From: JABMRP01 sp964444795
Lineage (GTDB): Bacteria; Planctomycetota; Planctomycetia; Pirellulales; Thermoguttaceae
DNA length: 21,851 bases
Assembly (NCBI GenBank): GCA_964444795.1
Contig: CAYUIQ010000153.1
Coordinates: forward strand, 1-21,851
Reading direction: 5' to 3'
In this document: positions 14,660-21,851 of the stretch, piece by piece
Layout of the letters: each line of letters starts with the position of its first letter
Numbering within the stretch: the first letter of the stretch is position 1
The notes under the pieces: generated by a model
The model's database searches: none
Seen by the model: only the letters and a program-made list of their open reading frames with translations
What the model was told of the DNA's origin: nothing
Position numbers and translations under genes: made by a program

Positions 14660-17128
14660 ATGATGACGACTCGATCGATCCGCTGCTTGATGGCCGTGGC
14701 GGTCATGGTCTCGGCGCTCCACGCCCGGGCCAGCCAGACGCGCAACGTCGCACCGACCGAATGCGTGCATCGGGCCGAGGATTTCAGCCTGATGTGGTGG
14801 GCCCACGGGCTGCGAGACCGCTCGCCGGACGGACGCCGCCTGCGATGCGTGCGGACCGGGCGCTATGGACTGGCGCTGGACGTCGAAACGGCCGACGTCG
14901 TCCGCCTCGGGCCGATTCGTGCCCGGCAAACGTACGACCAGGCGCTGGTCGAAAGCAACGACGTTGTTTTGGATTTGCCGCCGGCGAAGCTTGATCTGTG
15001 TGTCGACATCGCGGGAACAGTCTACCGATGCACGGGAAGTTCCGTCAAAGCCAAGGGGCATTCCGTGGCCCGGTTGATCTCGGCCGGCCGGTTTGTCCAG
15101 CGCTGCGATCTTCTCGGGCTGGAGTTTGCCGACGAGCGGGGAAACCGGCTCGCCGCCGAAGGACGCTTGGAACTGATCGCCTGGCCCGACCGCCTGGCCT
15201 TGCGTTTGGATGTGCAATCCGAACCCACAGCCGGCGATCCGTGGTCCGAGGCAACGATGGCTATCCGCTTGACGCACGACGACGGCCGGGTCGCCCAATC
15301 CGCGTCACCGGTTGCCGACCTCTGGCATGCCGGCCAGAAGCGAACCTGCCATGTCGTGCTGAAGTTCCCGCCGCGTTCTCCCGACGCCCAATCACCCGAG
15401 CAAACAACCGTATCCGCCTTCGATTCCGTGGGCAACCGGCCCTGCAAGGTCGAGTACGACCCGCTGCGCGGATGTCACCGGGTGGACCTCGACCGGGTCG
15501 TTCCTCAGGGCGCCCACAACGACGCAATGGAACGTGTACGTCTGACGATTCGCAATCCGGGCGACCAGGAGGCGGTCGTCCGGTTGGCGTTGGAAAAGAG
15601 CCGGCACGGGTTTCGCGTGCGCGGCATTCAGCCGATCACGGGCCTCTCGCCCATGCTCCGCGATCGGCGGGGCAATCCGCTGGGGATTCCCGTGCAGATC
15701 AGCAAGAACTGGCATACGCAGCGCGATCCCGATGTGCCGTATCGGGGTGCCTGGTTCCACGGCTACACGCTGCTGCATTTGCCTGCGGAGTCGCAAACCG
15801 AGTTGGAATTCACGATAGTCTACGCCCACTGGGGTGGCGTGCCGGCCGCGTCTCATGCGCAACTCTGCCTCATCGGTTGGGGGAACAACCAACTATGGCA
15901 CGAAGCGGCGCTGGGCGCCTGGGGCGAATCGCTCTGCTTCGAGCCCGACCAGGGACAAGTCGGCGGCACCGTGCTCGATACCCGGCCAATGATGGTCTGG
16001 GGCATGAAGCAAGCGGAGCCGAGAAAATGGGGGTGGACCAATAACGTCGGCGGGGCCGACTTCCTCGTCTATTACGACGCCGACGGCGCGAAGCAATGGA
16101 ACTCGCGGATGCGCACGGCGTATCGGCGTTACGGCCCCAACCTGACCGAAGTGACGTTTGCCGGACGGAGTGCCGACGGGAAGATCGACCTTTGCGCCAC
16201 GGTGAGCCTCTATCGCACCGACGATCTGGTGCGCGGCGTCTATCGATTTCGTTACGACGTCATCGAGCCCGCTGAGTTCAATCGTCTGGTCTTCTTCCAG
16301 GCCGGCGGCGACAACTACAGTTACACGGGCGAACGGAAATTCGCTCGCGGCAATGAGTCGGGGCTTGTTGACGAGTGGTCGACCCAATGGGGCGGCAATA
16401 CCTATCGCACCGCACCGGTCGCATGTACCGGCCGGGTGCCATGGTTCTCGATGCACGAGGCCGTCTCGCGCGACAAGTCCGCATCCGGCGCATGGGCCAA
16501 CCGGGGGATCATCTTGCGGCACTGGGATGCCCGGCTCGGGGGAAAAACCGCACGGCCTTACGCGGCCGAGCGTGGTGCCAAGGTTCGCGGCGCGGAAACC
16601 TCGCTGATCGATATCCTCCCGCCACCCGAACTCCGGCGTCTCGAAGCGGGCGATTACGTCGAGGCCGAGGTGGTCCACGTCGTGATGCCCCAACACGCGG
16701 ACGATTACTACGGGCCGAACGAGAATCTCCGCGCCGCACTGGCCCGCGGCGCCGACACCTGGAAGATGATCCACCGCGAGGCCGTCGGCAACGATCTCCG
16801 AGTAACGGCCCGTCTCGGCCGGGTGCTGCGCCAATACCCGGTGGTGGTCGAAGTGGACGAACAGTCCGAGGCCGATTTCACGGTTACCGGCGGCGTCGGA
16901 TACATACCGATCACGCTGGTCGGGTTTTCGCGCCACGCCGGCTACCATCTGGCCGAAGTGCGCCAGGGCACGGCACACCCGATCGACCAGTCGGTCCACG
17001 GCAACGATTTCTGGCAGACCGACTACGACCCGGCCACGGAGCGGTTCAGCCGCACGTACACCATCCCGCTCGATACGCCCGGCGATCAGCGCCAGTTGCG
17101 GCGGTTCGTCGTACGTCGCACGCCGTAG
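14660..17128 (+). CDS. Large secreted protein of unknown function, probably beta-rich
   Basis: An 822-residue protein I do not recognise. Residues 1-25 form a signal peptide (two Arg, hydrophobic MAVAVMVSALHA, then ARAS), so it should be exported. The rest has alternating hydrophobic strands, many Trp and Tyr, no further membrane span, no TPRs and no CxxCH. Trp-rich segments occur around 345-360 (NWHTQRDPDVPYRGAWFHGY), 405-475 (IGWGNNQLW, MMVWGMKQAEPRKWGW) and 575-630. This pattern and length suit a multi-domain beta-sandwich protein, as in carbohydrate-active enzymes or binding proteins, but no catalytic motif stands out. The start at 14660 (ATGATG; the second ATG, at 14663, is equally possible) has only a weak ribosome site. 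It stands alone on its strand and converges on the dehydrogenase gene 39 nt away, so it is probably a single-gene unit. Confidence 0.8.
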   Translation: MMTTRSIRCLMAVAVMVSALHARASQTRNVAPTECVHRAEDFSLMWWAHGLRDRSPDGRRLRCVRTGRYGLALDVETADVVRLGPIRARQTYDQALVESNDVVLDLPPAKLDLCVDIAGTVYRCTGSSVKAKGHSVARLISAGRFVQRCDLLGLEFADERGNRLAAEGRLELIAWPDRLALRLDVQSEPTAGDPWSEATMAIRLTHDDGRVAQSASPVADLWHAGQKRTCHVVLKFPPRSPDAQSPEQTTVSAFDSVGNRPCKVEYDPLRGCHRVDLDRVVPQGAHNDAMERVRLTIRNPGDQEAVVRLALEKSRHGFRVRGIQPITGLSPMLRDRRGNPLGIPVQISKNWHTQRDPDVPYRGAWFHGYTLLHLPAESQTELEFTIVYAHWGGVPAASHAQLCLIGWGNNQLWHEAALGAWGESLCFEPDQGQVGGTVLDTRPMMVWGMKQAEPRKWGWTNNVGGADFLVYYDADGAKQWNSRMRTAYRRYGPNLTEVTFAGRSADGKIDLCATVSLYRTDDLVRGVYRFRYDVIEPAEFNRLVFFQAGGDNYSYTGERKFARGNESGLVDEWSTQWGGNTYRTAPVACTGRVPWFSMHEAVSRDKSASGAWANRGIILRHWDARLGGKTARPYAAERGAKVRGAETSLIDILPPPELRRLEAGDYVEAEVVHVVMPQHADDYYGPNENLRAALARGADTWKMIHREAVGNDLRVTARLGRVLRQYPVVVEVDEQSEADFTVTGGVGYIPITLVGFSRHAGYHLAEVRQGTAHPIDQSVHGNDFWQTDYDPATERFSRTYTIPLDTPGDQRQLRRFVVRRTP

Positions 17129-17130
17129 CC

Positions 17131-17160
17131 AGTCCCCATTTTCGGACTCCCGTTTCTTTA
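17131..17160 (+). terminator. Weak possible terminator between convergent genes
   Basis: AGTCC (17131-17135) pairs with GGACT (17144-17148) around an 8-nt loop, followed by the T-rich CGTTTCTTTA. The stem is only 5 bp, but it sits right after the stop of the secreted protein in a 39-nt convergent gap, where a terminator is expected. Confidence 0.3.
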
Positions 17161-17167
17161 ATTCTCG

Positions 17168-18364
17168 TCAGATCGCGTACTGCGGTACGGCCATGCGCTG
17201 ACCGTCTTTCATCGCCGAGGCGTGGGCGACGATGCCGCCGACGGTCATGTTCAGGGCCGCAACGACGTCGACCAGCGGCTTGCGGTCTTCGAGGATCGCG
17301 TGGACGAACTCGTTGCTCAGGTGCCCGTGCGATCCGCCATGGCCACCCGCCTGGACGCCCGGCGGAAGCGGCGGCCGGGCCAGGTCGGGCAGCTTGGTCA
17401 TCGCCCCGCGGTACTGCAAGCCCTCCATCCACCCCTGATGTCCGAACACCCGACCCGTTTCGCCCCCCTTGCCGCGAATGCCCGTACACATCAACATCCG
17501 CGACGTGCCCCCCTCGGACGTCTCGAACAGGGCGATCTCGTCGGAGAAGGGATTGCCGTACGCGTTCCCTCCCGGCTTATGTTCGGGGCGGCCCGCGCTG
17601 GAGCCGATGCAAGAGACGGAGGTGAACGATTTGTCGGTCACCCCGACATAGTAGGCGGTCGAGTGCGTCGGATACCACAAGGGGACCGAGCCCACGCGCC
17701 AGTTCTTATACGATCCGATCTGGTGCGAGTGGAAGTGGTAATACTCGCCTTCGGAGTAAACGAGTTGGCCGAACCCGCCCGCCTGGTAGATCTGCCGCAT
17801 GGCGTAGCAGTCGGCGTGGAAGCACGACGTCTCGAACATCATGTACTTCAGGCCCGAGGTCTTCACGGCCTGAAGCAGCTTGTCGGCGTCCTCGATCGAT
17901 CCGTACGTGGCGGGCACCGCGCAGGCGACGTGTTTGCCGTGCCGCAGCACGTCGACGCAGTGCCGGGCGTGGCTGGGCGCATCGGTGGCCAGGAAGACCG
18001 CCTCGATCGTGTCGTCCTTGACCAACTCTTCCAACGAAGGGTAGGTCTTCCCGCAGCGGCAAGCCGCGGCCAAAGCGGCGCAGCGGTCGGGAAACAGATC
18101 GCTGACCGCCGCCACTTCGACGTTGGGATGATCCTGGAAACTGAACGCCGCCCCGAAACGGCACGTGCCGTAGCCGACGATGCCCACGCGAATCTTGCGG
18201 TCGGAAACCGGCTTCCAGCCCTTGGAGGCGTTGGGGTCGACCGGCGCTTCTTCAAACCCCGGGATCGGTTTCTCCTGGGCGCCGGCGGTGCCCTGAAGCC
18301 CCAACGCGGCGGCACCGAAACCGACCGACTGTAGAAATGAACGTCGCGACGTGGAATTGCGCAT
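17168..18364 (-). CDS. Tat-exported Gfo/Idh/MocA-family oxidoreductase
   Basis: A 398-residue NAD(P)-dependent dehydrogenase-like protein, of a family that oxidises or reduces sugars, inositols and related polyols. A twin-arginine signal (SRRSFLQ, 6-12, then a Gly/Ala-rich span) sends it folded to the periplasm, as in many planctomycete members. The Rossmann fold starts at 58 (IRVGIVGYGTCRFG, glycines 61, 64, 66) and the substrate domain from about 150. The usual EKP motif, whose Lys is catalytic in most of the family, is replaced by A149-V150-P151 (KHVACAVPATYG). The conserved block YPTHSTAYYVGVT at 231-243 holds His234, a likely active-site residue. A Gly/His-rich stretch GGHGGSHGH lies near 348-356. 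AGGAG 8 nt before the ATG fixes the start. It is alone on its strand. Substrate unknown; a non-classical or lyase-type mechanism is possible. Confidence 0.92.
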   Translation of the reverse strand: MRNSTSRRSFLQSVGFGAAALGLQGTAGAQEKPIPGFEEAPVDPNASKGWKPVSDRKIRVGIVGYGTCRFGAAFSFQDHPNVEVAAVSDLFPDRCAALAAACRCGKTYPSLEELVKDDTIEAVFLATDAPSHARHCVDVLRHGKHVACAVPATYGSIEDADKLLQAVKTSGLKYMMFETSCFHADCYAMRQIYQAGGFGQLVYSEGEYYHFHSHQIGSYKNWRVGSVPLWYPTHSTAYYVGVTDKSFTSVSCIGSSAGRPEHKPGGNAYGNPFSDEIALFETSEGGTSRMLMCTGIRGKGGETGRVFGHQGWMEGLQYRGAMTKLPDLARPPLPPGVQAGGHGGSHGHLSNEFVHAILEDRKPLVDVVAALNMTVGGIVAHASAMKDGQRMAVPQYAI

Positions 18365-18372
18365 GAGAGGTG

Positions 18373-18377
18373 CTCCT
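18373..18377 (-). promoter_or_regulatory. Ribosome binding site of the Gfo/Idh/MocA gene
   Basis: AGGAG on the minus strand, 8 nt before the ATG at 18364, supports that start and hence an intact Tat signal. Confidence 0.75.
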
Positions 18378-18981
18378 GGAAAACCGGTGGATTACTTCGG
18401 GCTGCCTGGCGTGGATGGCTGCGACGGTAACGCTTGCCGCGTCTGGCAGCCCCGCCCATGAGGACCATTGTGGACCGGCGCCAACCGTTTTTCAACTCGC
18501 AAGTGGTAGGATCTCGTGGATATCGGATTGGGTGAGAAGGGTATACGAAGATCCGGACAATTTCTTGCTTTTTGGGGTGACCTGAGGTATATTTCAGTAG
18601 ACGCGCTTCCCTTTTGAGCGTCTTCTTTTCTCCCACCAATCTCATCTCTTCTCGCACTGTCCCATGTCACCCATTCTCAATCATCCACCGTCGTTTTGCA
18701 GAACGGGATTTTCGAGCAGACATGGGTACGCCCCCCCTCGCCGAGGTGTTTTTCCAGCATCTGCCGTGACGGTTTGGGCCCGGAACATCTCTCGATATGA
18801 AGCACGACCGGCCAGCTTCCGTGCAGTCCATGACCTTCGCGGCGACCGTGCCGGTCCTGTCGTTTCCCGACGCTGTTTCCCTTGCGGTTCCCATAGCGTG
18901 TCGTTCTGAACGAGATTGCGTGATTCTCCCGAGTCGCGGGCTCGTTCCGCGCTGGGGCCGTTGTTTCCGGAGGGTCCTTGT
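18378..18981. other. 604-nt intergenic region without a convincing gene
   Basis: Short open frames exist on both strands, but none has a ribosome site together with a recognisable protein. The only clear structure is AGACGC/GCGTCT (18599-18604 and 18618-18623, 13-nt loop), followed on the plus strand by TCTTTTCTCCC. This looks terminator-like, yet has no gene upstream on that strand. The sequence around it (18540-18660) is noticeably more AT-rich than the coding DNA, as expected for a promoter region of the minus-strand dehydrogenase, but I could not pick a convincing -35/-10 pair. Confidence 0.5.
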
Positions 18982-18986
18982 GGAGG
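18982..18986 (+). promoter_or_regulatory. Ribosome binding site of the small zinc-ribbon gene
   Basis: GGAGG, 8 nt before the ATG at 18995. It decides the start: the open frame extends back to an ATG at 18797, but that start has no comparable site and the extra 66 residues are unremarkable. Confidence 0.7.
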
Positions 18987-18994
18987 CTGATGCG

Positions 18995-19228
18995 ATGCAA
19001 CGCATGTTTGTGGAGCTTGGAGGTGCGTGGCAATGGGGTGATCGGCGGCTGCGACGGTTCGTCGAGAAGTGCCATGAGTGCCGGTCCTGTCAGGACCGAG
19101 TCGGGCTGATGGACGACGTTTGTCCGACCTGCGGGGCGTCCAATCCCACCGTCATTCCCATCTCACCCAGCATGGTGGTGACGGCCTGCGGGGCGGTGGC
19201 CCTGTTGATCCTCCTTTGGACGACCTGA
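18995..19228 (+). CDS. Small zinc-ribbon protein with C-terminal membrane anchor
   Basis: A 77-residue protein. Residues 1-24 are a short amphipathic, Arg-rich start. A treble of cysteines follows: CHECRSC (Cys26, 29, 32) and CPTC (Cys43, 46). The pairs 29/32 and 43/46 give a standard four-Cys zinc ribbon with a short 10-residue knuckle spacing. GASNP after the second pair is typical of zinc ribbons. Residues 59-75 (SMVVTACGAVALLILLW) form one membrane span ending almost at the C-terminus, so this is a tail-anchored protein with the ribbon in the cytoplasm. Function unknown. It has its own ribosome site and no close partner; the following hairpin repeat begins 49 nt downstream. It could be missed or started too early by gene finders. 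Confidence 0.7.
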   Translation: MQRMFVELGGAWQWGDRRLRRFVEKCHECRSCQDRVGLMDDVCPTCGASNPTVIPISPSMVVTACGAVALLILLWTT

Positions 19229-19276
19229 GCGGGAGTGCCCCTATCGTCCCCACGCTGGGAGCGGCCTGTCGATTTA

Positions 19277-19333
19277 GCAACCCGAAGCGTCAGCAAGGAT
19301 GGAAAAGACATCCTCGCTGACACTTCGGGTTAC
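19277..19333 (-). repeat. REP-like 25-bp hairpin repeat
   Basis: Arms 19277-19301 and 19309-19333 pair over 25 positions around the 7-nt centre GAAAAGA. The arm core is AACCCGAAGCGTCAGC. On the plus strand three positions fail (C-A at 19288/19322 and 19278/19332, A-C at 19295/19315); on the minus strand all three become G-U pairs, so the stem is intact only in RNA or single-stranded DNA of the minus strand. Hairpins with the ACCCGAAGCGTCAGCGAGG core are, as I recall, very common between genes in planctomycetes. The minus strand is assigned from this wobble pattern. Confidence 0.75.
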
Positions 19334-19395
19334 CATTCTCTGTTTCCACTAACCAGGACGCCCCCCCCTCCCGCGTGGCAATCCCTCCTCTCCCG

Positions 19396-19425
19396 TGGTC
19401 AAACCGGGCCGATTTCCGCTATAAT
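19396..19425 (+). promoter_or_regulatory. Sigma-70-type promoter of the HzsA-related gene
   Basis: A perfect TATAAT (19420-19425) lies 18 nt after TGGTCA (19396-19401, 4 of 6 to TTGACA). The expected start near 19432 leaves a leader of about 48 nt before the ATG at 19480. Confidence 0.55.
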
Positions 19426-19468
19426 GGCGTGTGACCTCCGTATGCCAATATAGATGTCCTTCTCCCAT

Positions 19469-19472
19469 GGAG
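19469..19472 (+). promoter_or_regulatory. Ribosome binding site of the HzsA-related gene
   Basis: GGAG, 7 nt before the ATG at 19480. It favours this start over the second in-frame ATG at 19486, which would be 13 nt away. Confidence 0.55.
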
Positions 19473-19479
19473 CCCACCA

Positions 19480-21851
19480 ATGAGGATGACCCGGTTTCTC
19501 GCCCGTCTCGGTTGCCTGGCAATTCTAGGCCTCTGCTGCATATTCCTTACCGCGACCCGTGCCCGAGGTGCCGATCTTCCGGGTGCCGACTCGTTGCGGG
19601 CGGCCATCGAGGATCTCGACGCCACGTTCGGCCCACAATACCCCGAGGCAAAGCAATACCTGGGGCACCTCGACGCCCTGCAGCGCCGAGCCGAGTCGGC
19701 CAAAGGGCCGCGGATGGAGGCAATAAACCAGGAGTTCGGCGAACTGCAGCGCGAGGCCCTGGTGGCCAACCCGCTGGTCAGCGGTCAGCCCATCCTCTAC
19801 GCGATGCGAAAACAGTATCGTGGCGATCATCACAACACGGCCACGATGTTTCAGACGGGCGAGATCAACACGGGCAGTTTCACCGGCGGCGCGGCCATTA
19901 AGACGGTCGACGTGGCCACCGGCGAAGTAACCACGGTGCTGGAAACGCCCGAGGGAGTCGCCCGCGATCTGGAACTCAGCTTCGACGGCCGGAAGATTCT
20001 CGTCTCGCTACGTCACCGCAAGGACGACGATTACCACCTGTACGAGATCGACGTCGACGGCGAGAACCTGCGGCAGCTTACGTTCGGTCCGGGCGTGTCG
20101 GACATCGACCCGATCTATCTGCCCGACGGCCGGATCATGTTTACCTCGACGCGGGAACCCAAGTTCTGCATGTGCAACCGGCACATCATGGGCAACCTGT
20201 TCACGATGGAGGCCGACGGGGCCAATATCCAGCAGATCGGCCACAGCACGCTGCACGAAGGGCATGCGTCGGTGCTGGAGGACGGCCGGGTGATCTACGA
20301 CCGCTGGGAATACGTCGACCGCAACTTCGGCGACGCCCAGGGGGTTTGGGTCGTCAATCCCGACGGCACCAACCACGCCGTCTTCTGGGGAAACAATACC
20401 AACTCGCCGGGCGCCGTGCTCGACAACCGGGGGATCCCCGGTACGGAACTGTTCATCGGCACGTTTTCGTCGTGTCACGATCGCCCCTGGGGCGCGCTGG
20501 CGATTGTCGACCGGCGCAAGGGGATCGACGGCCGCGAGCCGGTCGTTCGTACTTGGCCGGCCAGCGCGATCGACCTGATTGGCAAGGGTAACTACGATAC
20601 CTACAAGAGAGTCAACCCCAAGTACGAAGACCCCTATCCCCTCTCCGATAAGTATTTCATCTGCTCGCGCATGGTCGGCCGGGGCGAGGAGGTGGGTATC
20701 TACCTATTGGACGTCTTCGGCAACGAAATTCTGCTCCACGCCGACGCCCCCGGTTGCTACGACCCGATGCCCCTGGCCGCGCGTCCCAAGCCGCCAGCCA
20801 TTCCTTCGCGGATCGATCTAACGAAGAACGAGGGTTACTTCTACGTCTCCGACGTCTACCAGGGGGCCGGTATGGAGCGGATCGAGCCGGGTTCGGTCAA
20901 GTATCTGCGCGTGGTCGAGTCGCCGGAGAAGCGGTTCTGGACCCAACAGGCGTGGAACGGCAGCGGCACGCAAGCCCCCGGCATGGCCTGGAACGACTTT
21001 AACAACAAGCGGATTCTGGGGACCGTTCCGGTGGAATCCGACGGCAGCGCTTATTTTGCCGTGCCGGCCGATACGTTCATCTATTTCCAACTTCTCGACG
21101 AGAAGGGGATGATGGTCCAATCGATGCGCAGCGGCACGATCACGCGGCCCGGCGAGACGGCCGGATGCGTGGGCTGCCACGAGAACCGCCGGACTTCGGT
21201 TCCGCCCCGCGATTTGCCCCTGGCCATGCGCCGCGGTCCGCAAAAACTGAAGCCCTGGTACGGACCGCCGCGGCTGTTCAGTTATCTGGTCGAAACGCAA
21301 CCGGCCTTCGACAAACACTGCGTCTCGTGTCACGACTATGGTACCGAGGGCGGCAAGACGTTGAATCTGGCCGGCGATCTCGGGGTGATGTTCAATACGT
21401 CCTACGTCGAGCTGCGCACCCGGGGGTTCGTCCAGGTCCCCGGCGCGGGACCGTTTACCGTGATGATGCCCAAGAGTTGGGGTTCCCACGCCAGTTCGCT
21501 CGGCAAGGTTCTGGTCGAAGGGCATAAGAACCCCGAGCACGACAAGAACCTCAAGCTCGACGACGAGAGCTTCGACCGGATCGTTACCTGGATCGACATC
21601 AACGCCCCCTATTATCCCTCCTACGCCAGCGCCTATCGCAACAACCGCTACGGCCGCTCGCCGTTGGACGGGGGGCAAATGGGCCAGTTGAACAAATTGA
21701 CGGGCATGAACCTCAACGACCAGAACCAGTCGTCGCAGGTCAGTTTCACGAGGCCCGAGGTAAGTCGTTGCCTGGAGAAGTTCACCGATAAGAGCGATCC
21801 GGCCTATCGCGAGGCGCTGTCGATCATCGAGGCCGGCAAGAAAATGCTCGC
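19480..21851 (+). CDS. HzsA-related secreted beta-propeller/di-haem protein (C-terminus beyond window)
   Basis: An open frame of 790 codons running off the window end. Residues 1-31 are a signal peptide (Arg-rich start, LGCLAILGLCCIFLTA, probable cleavage near ARG-A). Residues about 165-345 hold TolB/WD40-like propeller repeats (SFDGRKILVSLR, YLPDGRIMFTSTRE, LEDGRVIYDRWEY). Residues about 475-565 match the hydrazine synthase alpha middle-domain type (KRILGTVPVESDGSAYFAVPA). Two c-type haem motifs follow: C563-VG-C566-H567 and C614-VS-C617-H618. C-terminal conserved stretches include PAFDKHCVSCHDYG and FDRIVTWIDINAPYY. Proteins of this build are widespread in non-anammox planctomycetes, where their reaction is unknown; hydrazine synthesis should not be assumed. 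It should act in the periplasm as an electron-transfer or redox protein. A promoter and ribosome site precede it. Confidence 0.88.
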   Translation, partial: MRMTRFLARLGCLAILGLCCIFLTATRARGADLPGADSLRAAIEDLDATFGPQYPEAKQYLGHLDALQRRAESAKGPRMEAINQEFGELQREALVANPLVSGQPILYAMRKQYRGDHHNTATMFQTGEINTGSFTGGAAIKTVDVATGEVTTVLETPEGVARDLELSFDGRKILVSLRHRKDDDYHLYEIDVDGENLRQLTFGPGVSDIDPIYLPDGRIMFTSTREPKFCMCNRHIMGNLFTMEADGANIQQIGHSTLHEGHASVLEDGRVIYDRWEYVDRNFGDAQGVWVVNPDGTNHAVFWGNNTNSPGAVLDNRGIPGTELFIGTFSSCHDRPWGALAIVDRRKGIDGREPVVRTWPASAIDLIGKGNYDTYKRVNPKYEDPYPLSDKYFICSRMVGRGEEVGIYLLDVFGNEILLHADAPGCYDPMPLAARPKPPAIPSRIDLTKNEGYFYVSDVYQGAGMERIEPGSVKYLRVVESPEKRFWTQQAWNGSGTQAPGMAWNDFNNKRILGTVPVESDGSAYFAVPADTFIYFQLLDEKGMMVQSMRSGTITRPGETAGCVGCHENRRTSVPPRDLPLAMRRGPQKLKPWYGPPRLFSYLVETQPAFDKHCVSCHDYGTEGGKTLNLAGDLGVMFNTSYVELRTRGFVQVPGAGPFTVMMPKSWGSHASSLGKVLVEGHKNPEHDKNLKLDDESFDRIVTWIDINAPYYPSYASAYRNNRYGRSPLDGGQMGQLNKLTGMNLNDQNQSSQVSFTRPEVSRCLEKFTDKSDPAYREALSIIEAGKKML

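Noticed and set aside
15893..16999. 368-codon minus-strand open frame opposite the secreted protein
   Set aside because: No domain; the plus frame has a signal peptide and full-length continuity. The plus strand is preferred, though the family is unknown.
17222..18334. 370-codon plus-strand open frame opposite the Gfo/Idh/MocA gene
   Set aside because: Antisense shadow; the minus strand has the Tat signal, Rossmann motif and ribosome site.
18797..18994. N-terminal extension of the zinc-ribbon frame
   Set aside because: No ribosome site, unremarkable composition, and a strong GGAGG precedes the internal ATG.
18848..19091. 14-nt direct repeat GTGCCGGTCCTGTC (18848-18861 and 19078-19091)
   Set aside because: One copy lies in the zinc-ribbon coding sequence, there are only two copies and no flanking similarity; probably chance.
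20818..21678. 286-codon minus-strand open frame at the window end
   Set aside because: Shadow of the HzsA-related gene, whose frame holds the CxxCH motifs.
1..21851. CRISPR array, tRNA, rRNA, transposase, prophage or plasmid origin
   Set aside because: No regularly spaced direct repeats, cloverleaf or transposase/integrase motifs were found on either strand.
19480..21851. True hydrazine synthase alpha subunit (anammox)
   Set aside because: The family resemblance is real, but the neighbours are those of a heterotrophic planctomycete and related proteins are common in organisms without anammox.

Overview
The window is GC-rich, densely coding DNA from a bacterium, almost certainly a planctomycete of the Pirellulales type. 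No rRNA or marker gene is present, so this rests on gene content: a secreted Cys-type sulfatase, a Tat-exported Gfo/Idh/MocA dehydrogenase, a secreted beta-propeller/di-haem protein related to hydrazine synthase alpha (HzsA), an ECF sigma factor coupled to a giant VIT/vWA/TPR membrane protein, and hairpin repeats of a style I remember from planctomycete genomes.

Layout: 48-1736 (+) is a secreted sulfatase carrying a near-perfect palindromic repeat inside its reading frame. It converges on 1759-11277 (-), one uninterrupted frame of 3172 codons: a short cytoplasmic N-terminus, one membrane span, a LolA/LppX-like domain, a FecR-like segment, a VIT domain, a vWA domain with an intact MIDAS, a Gly/Pro-rich linker, a second LolA-like segment and about 1,700 residues of TPR-type helical repeats. 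Its ATG overlaps the stop codon of an ECF sigma factor at 11274-11909 (-), so the pair looks like a translationally coupled sigma/membrane-regulator operon. The leader of this operon holds a terminator-like hairpin.

A divergent unit on the + strand starts near 12105. It encodes a HExxH metallopeptidase with a histone-H1-like Lys/Gly/Ala tail (12216-13478) and, overlapping by 4 nt, a D-Ala-D-Ala-ligase-like ATP-grasp enzyme (13475-14500). After a 159-nt gap rich in palindromes comes an unrecognised 822-residue secreted protein (14660-17128, +), which converges on the Gfo/Idh/MocA oxidoreductase (17168-18364, -).

The next 600 bases hold no convincing gene. A tiny zinc-ribbon membrane protein follows (18995-19228, +), then a 57-nt hairpin repeat, a good sigma-70-type promoter, and the HzsA-related di-haem protein (19480 to the window end, incomplete).

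Most of the encoded proteins are predicted to act in the periplasm or membrane. The sulfatase, the dehydrogenase and perhaps the 822-residue protein fit the breakdown of sulfated polysaccharide or sugars, but they are not arranged as one operon. The two coupled pairs (sigma factor with giant protein; peptidase with ATP-grasp ligase) are the clearest functional units and the best candidates for undescribed biology.
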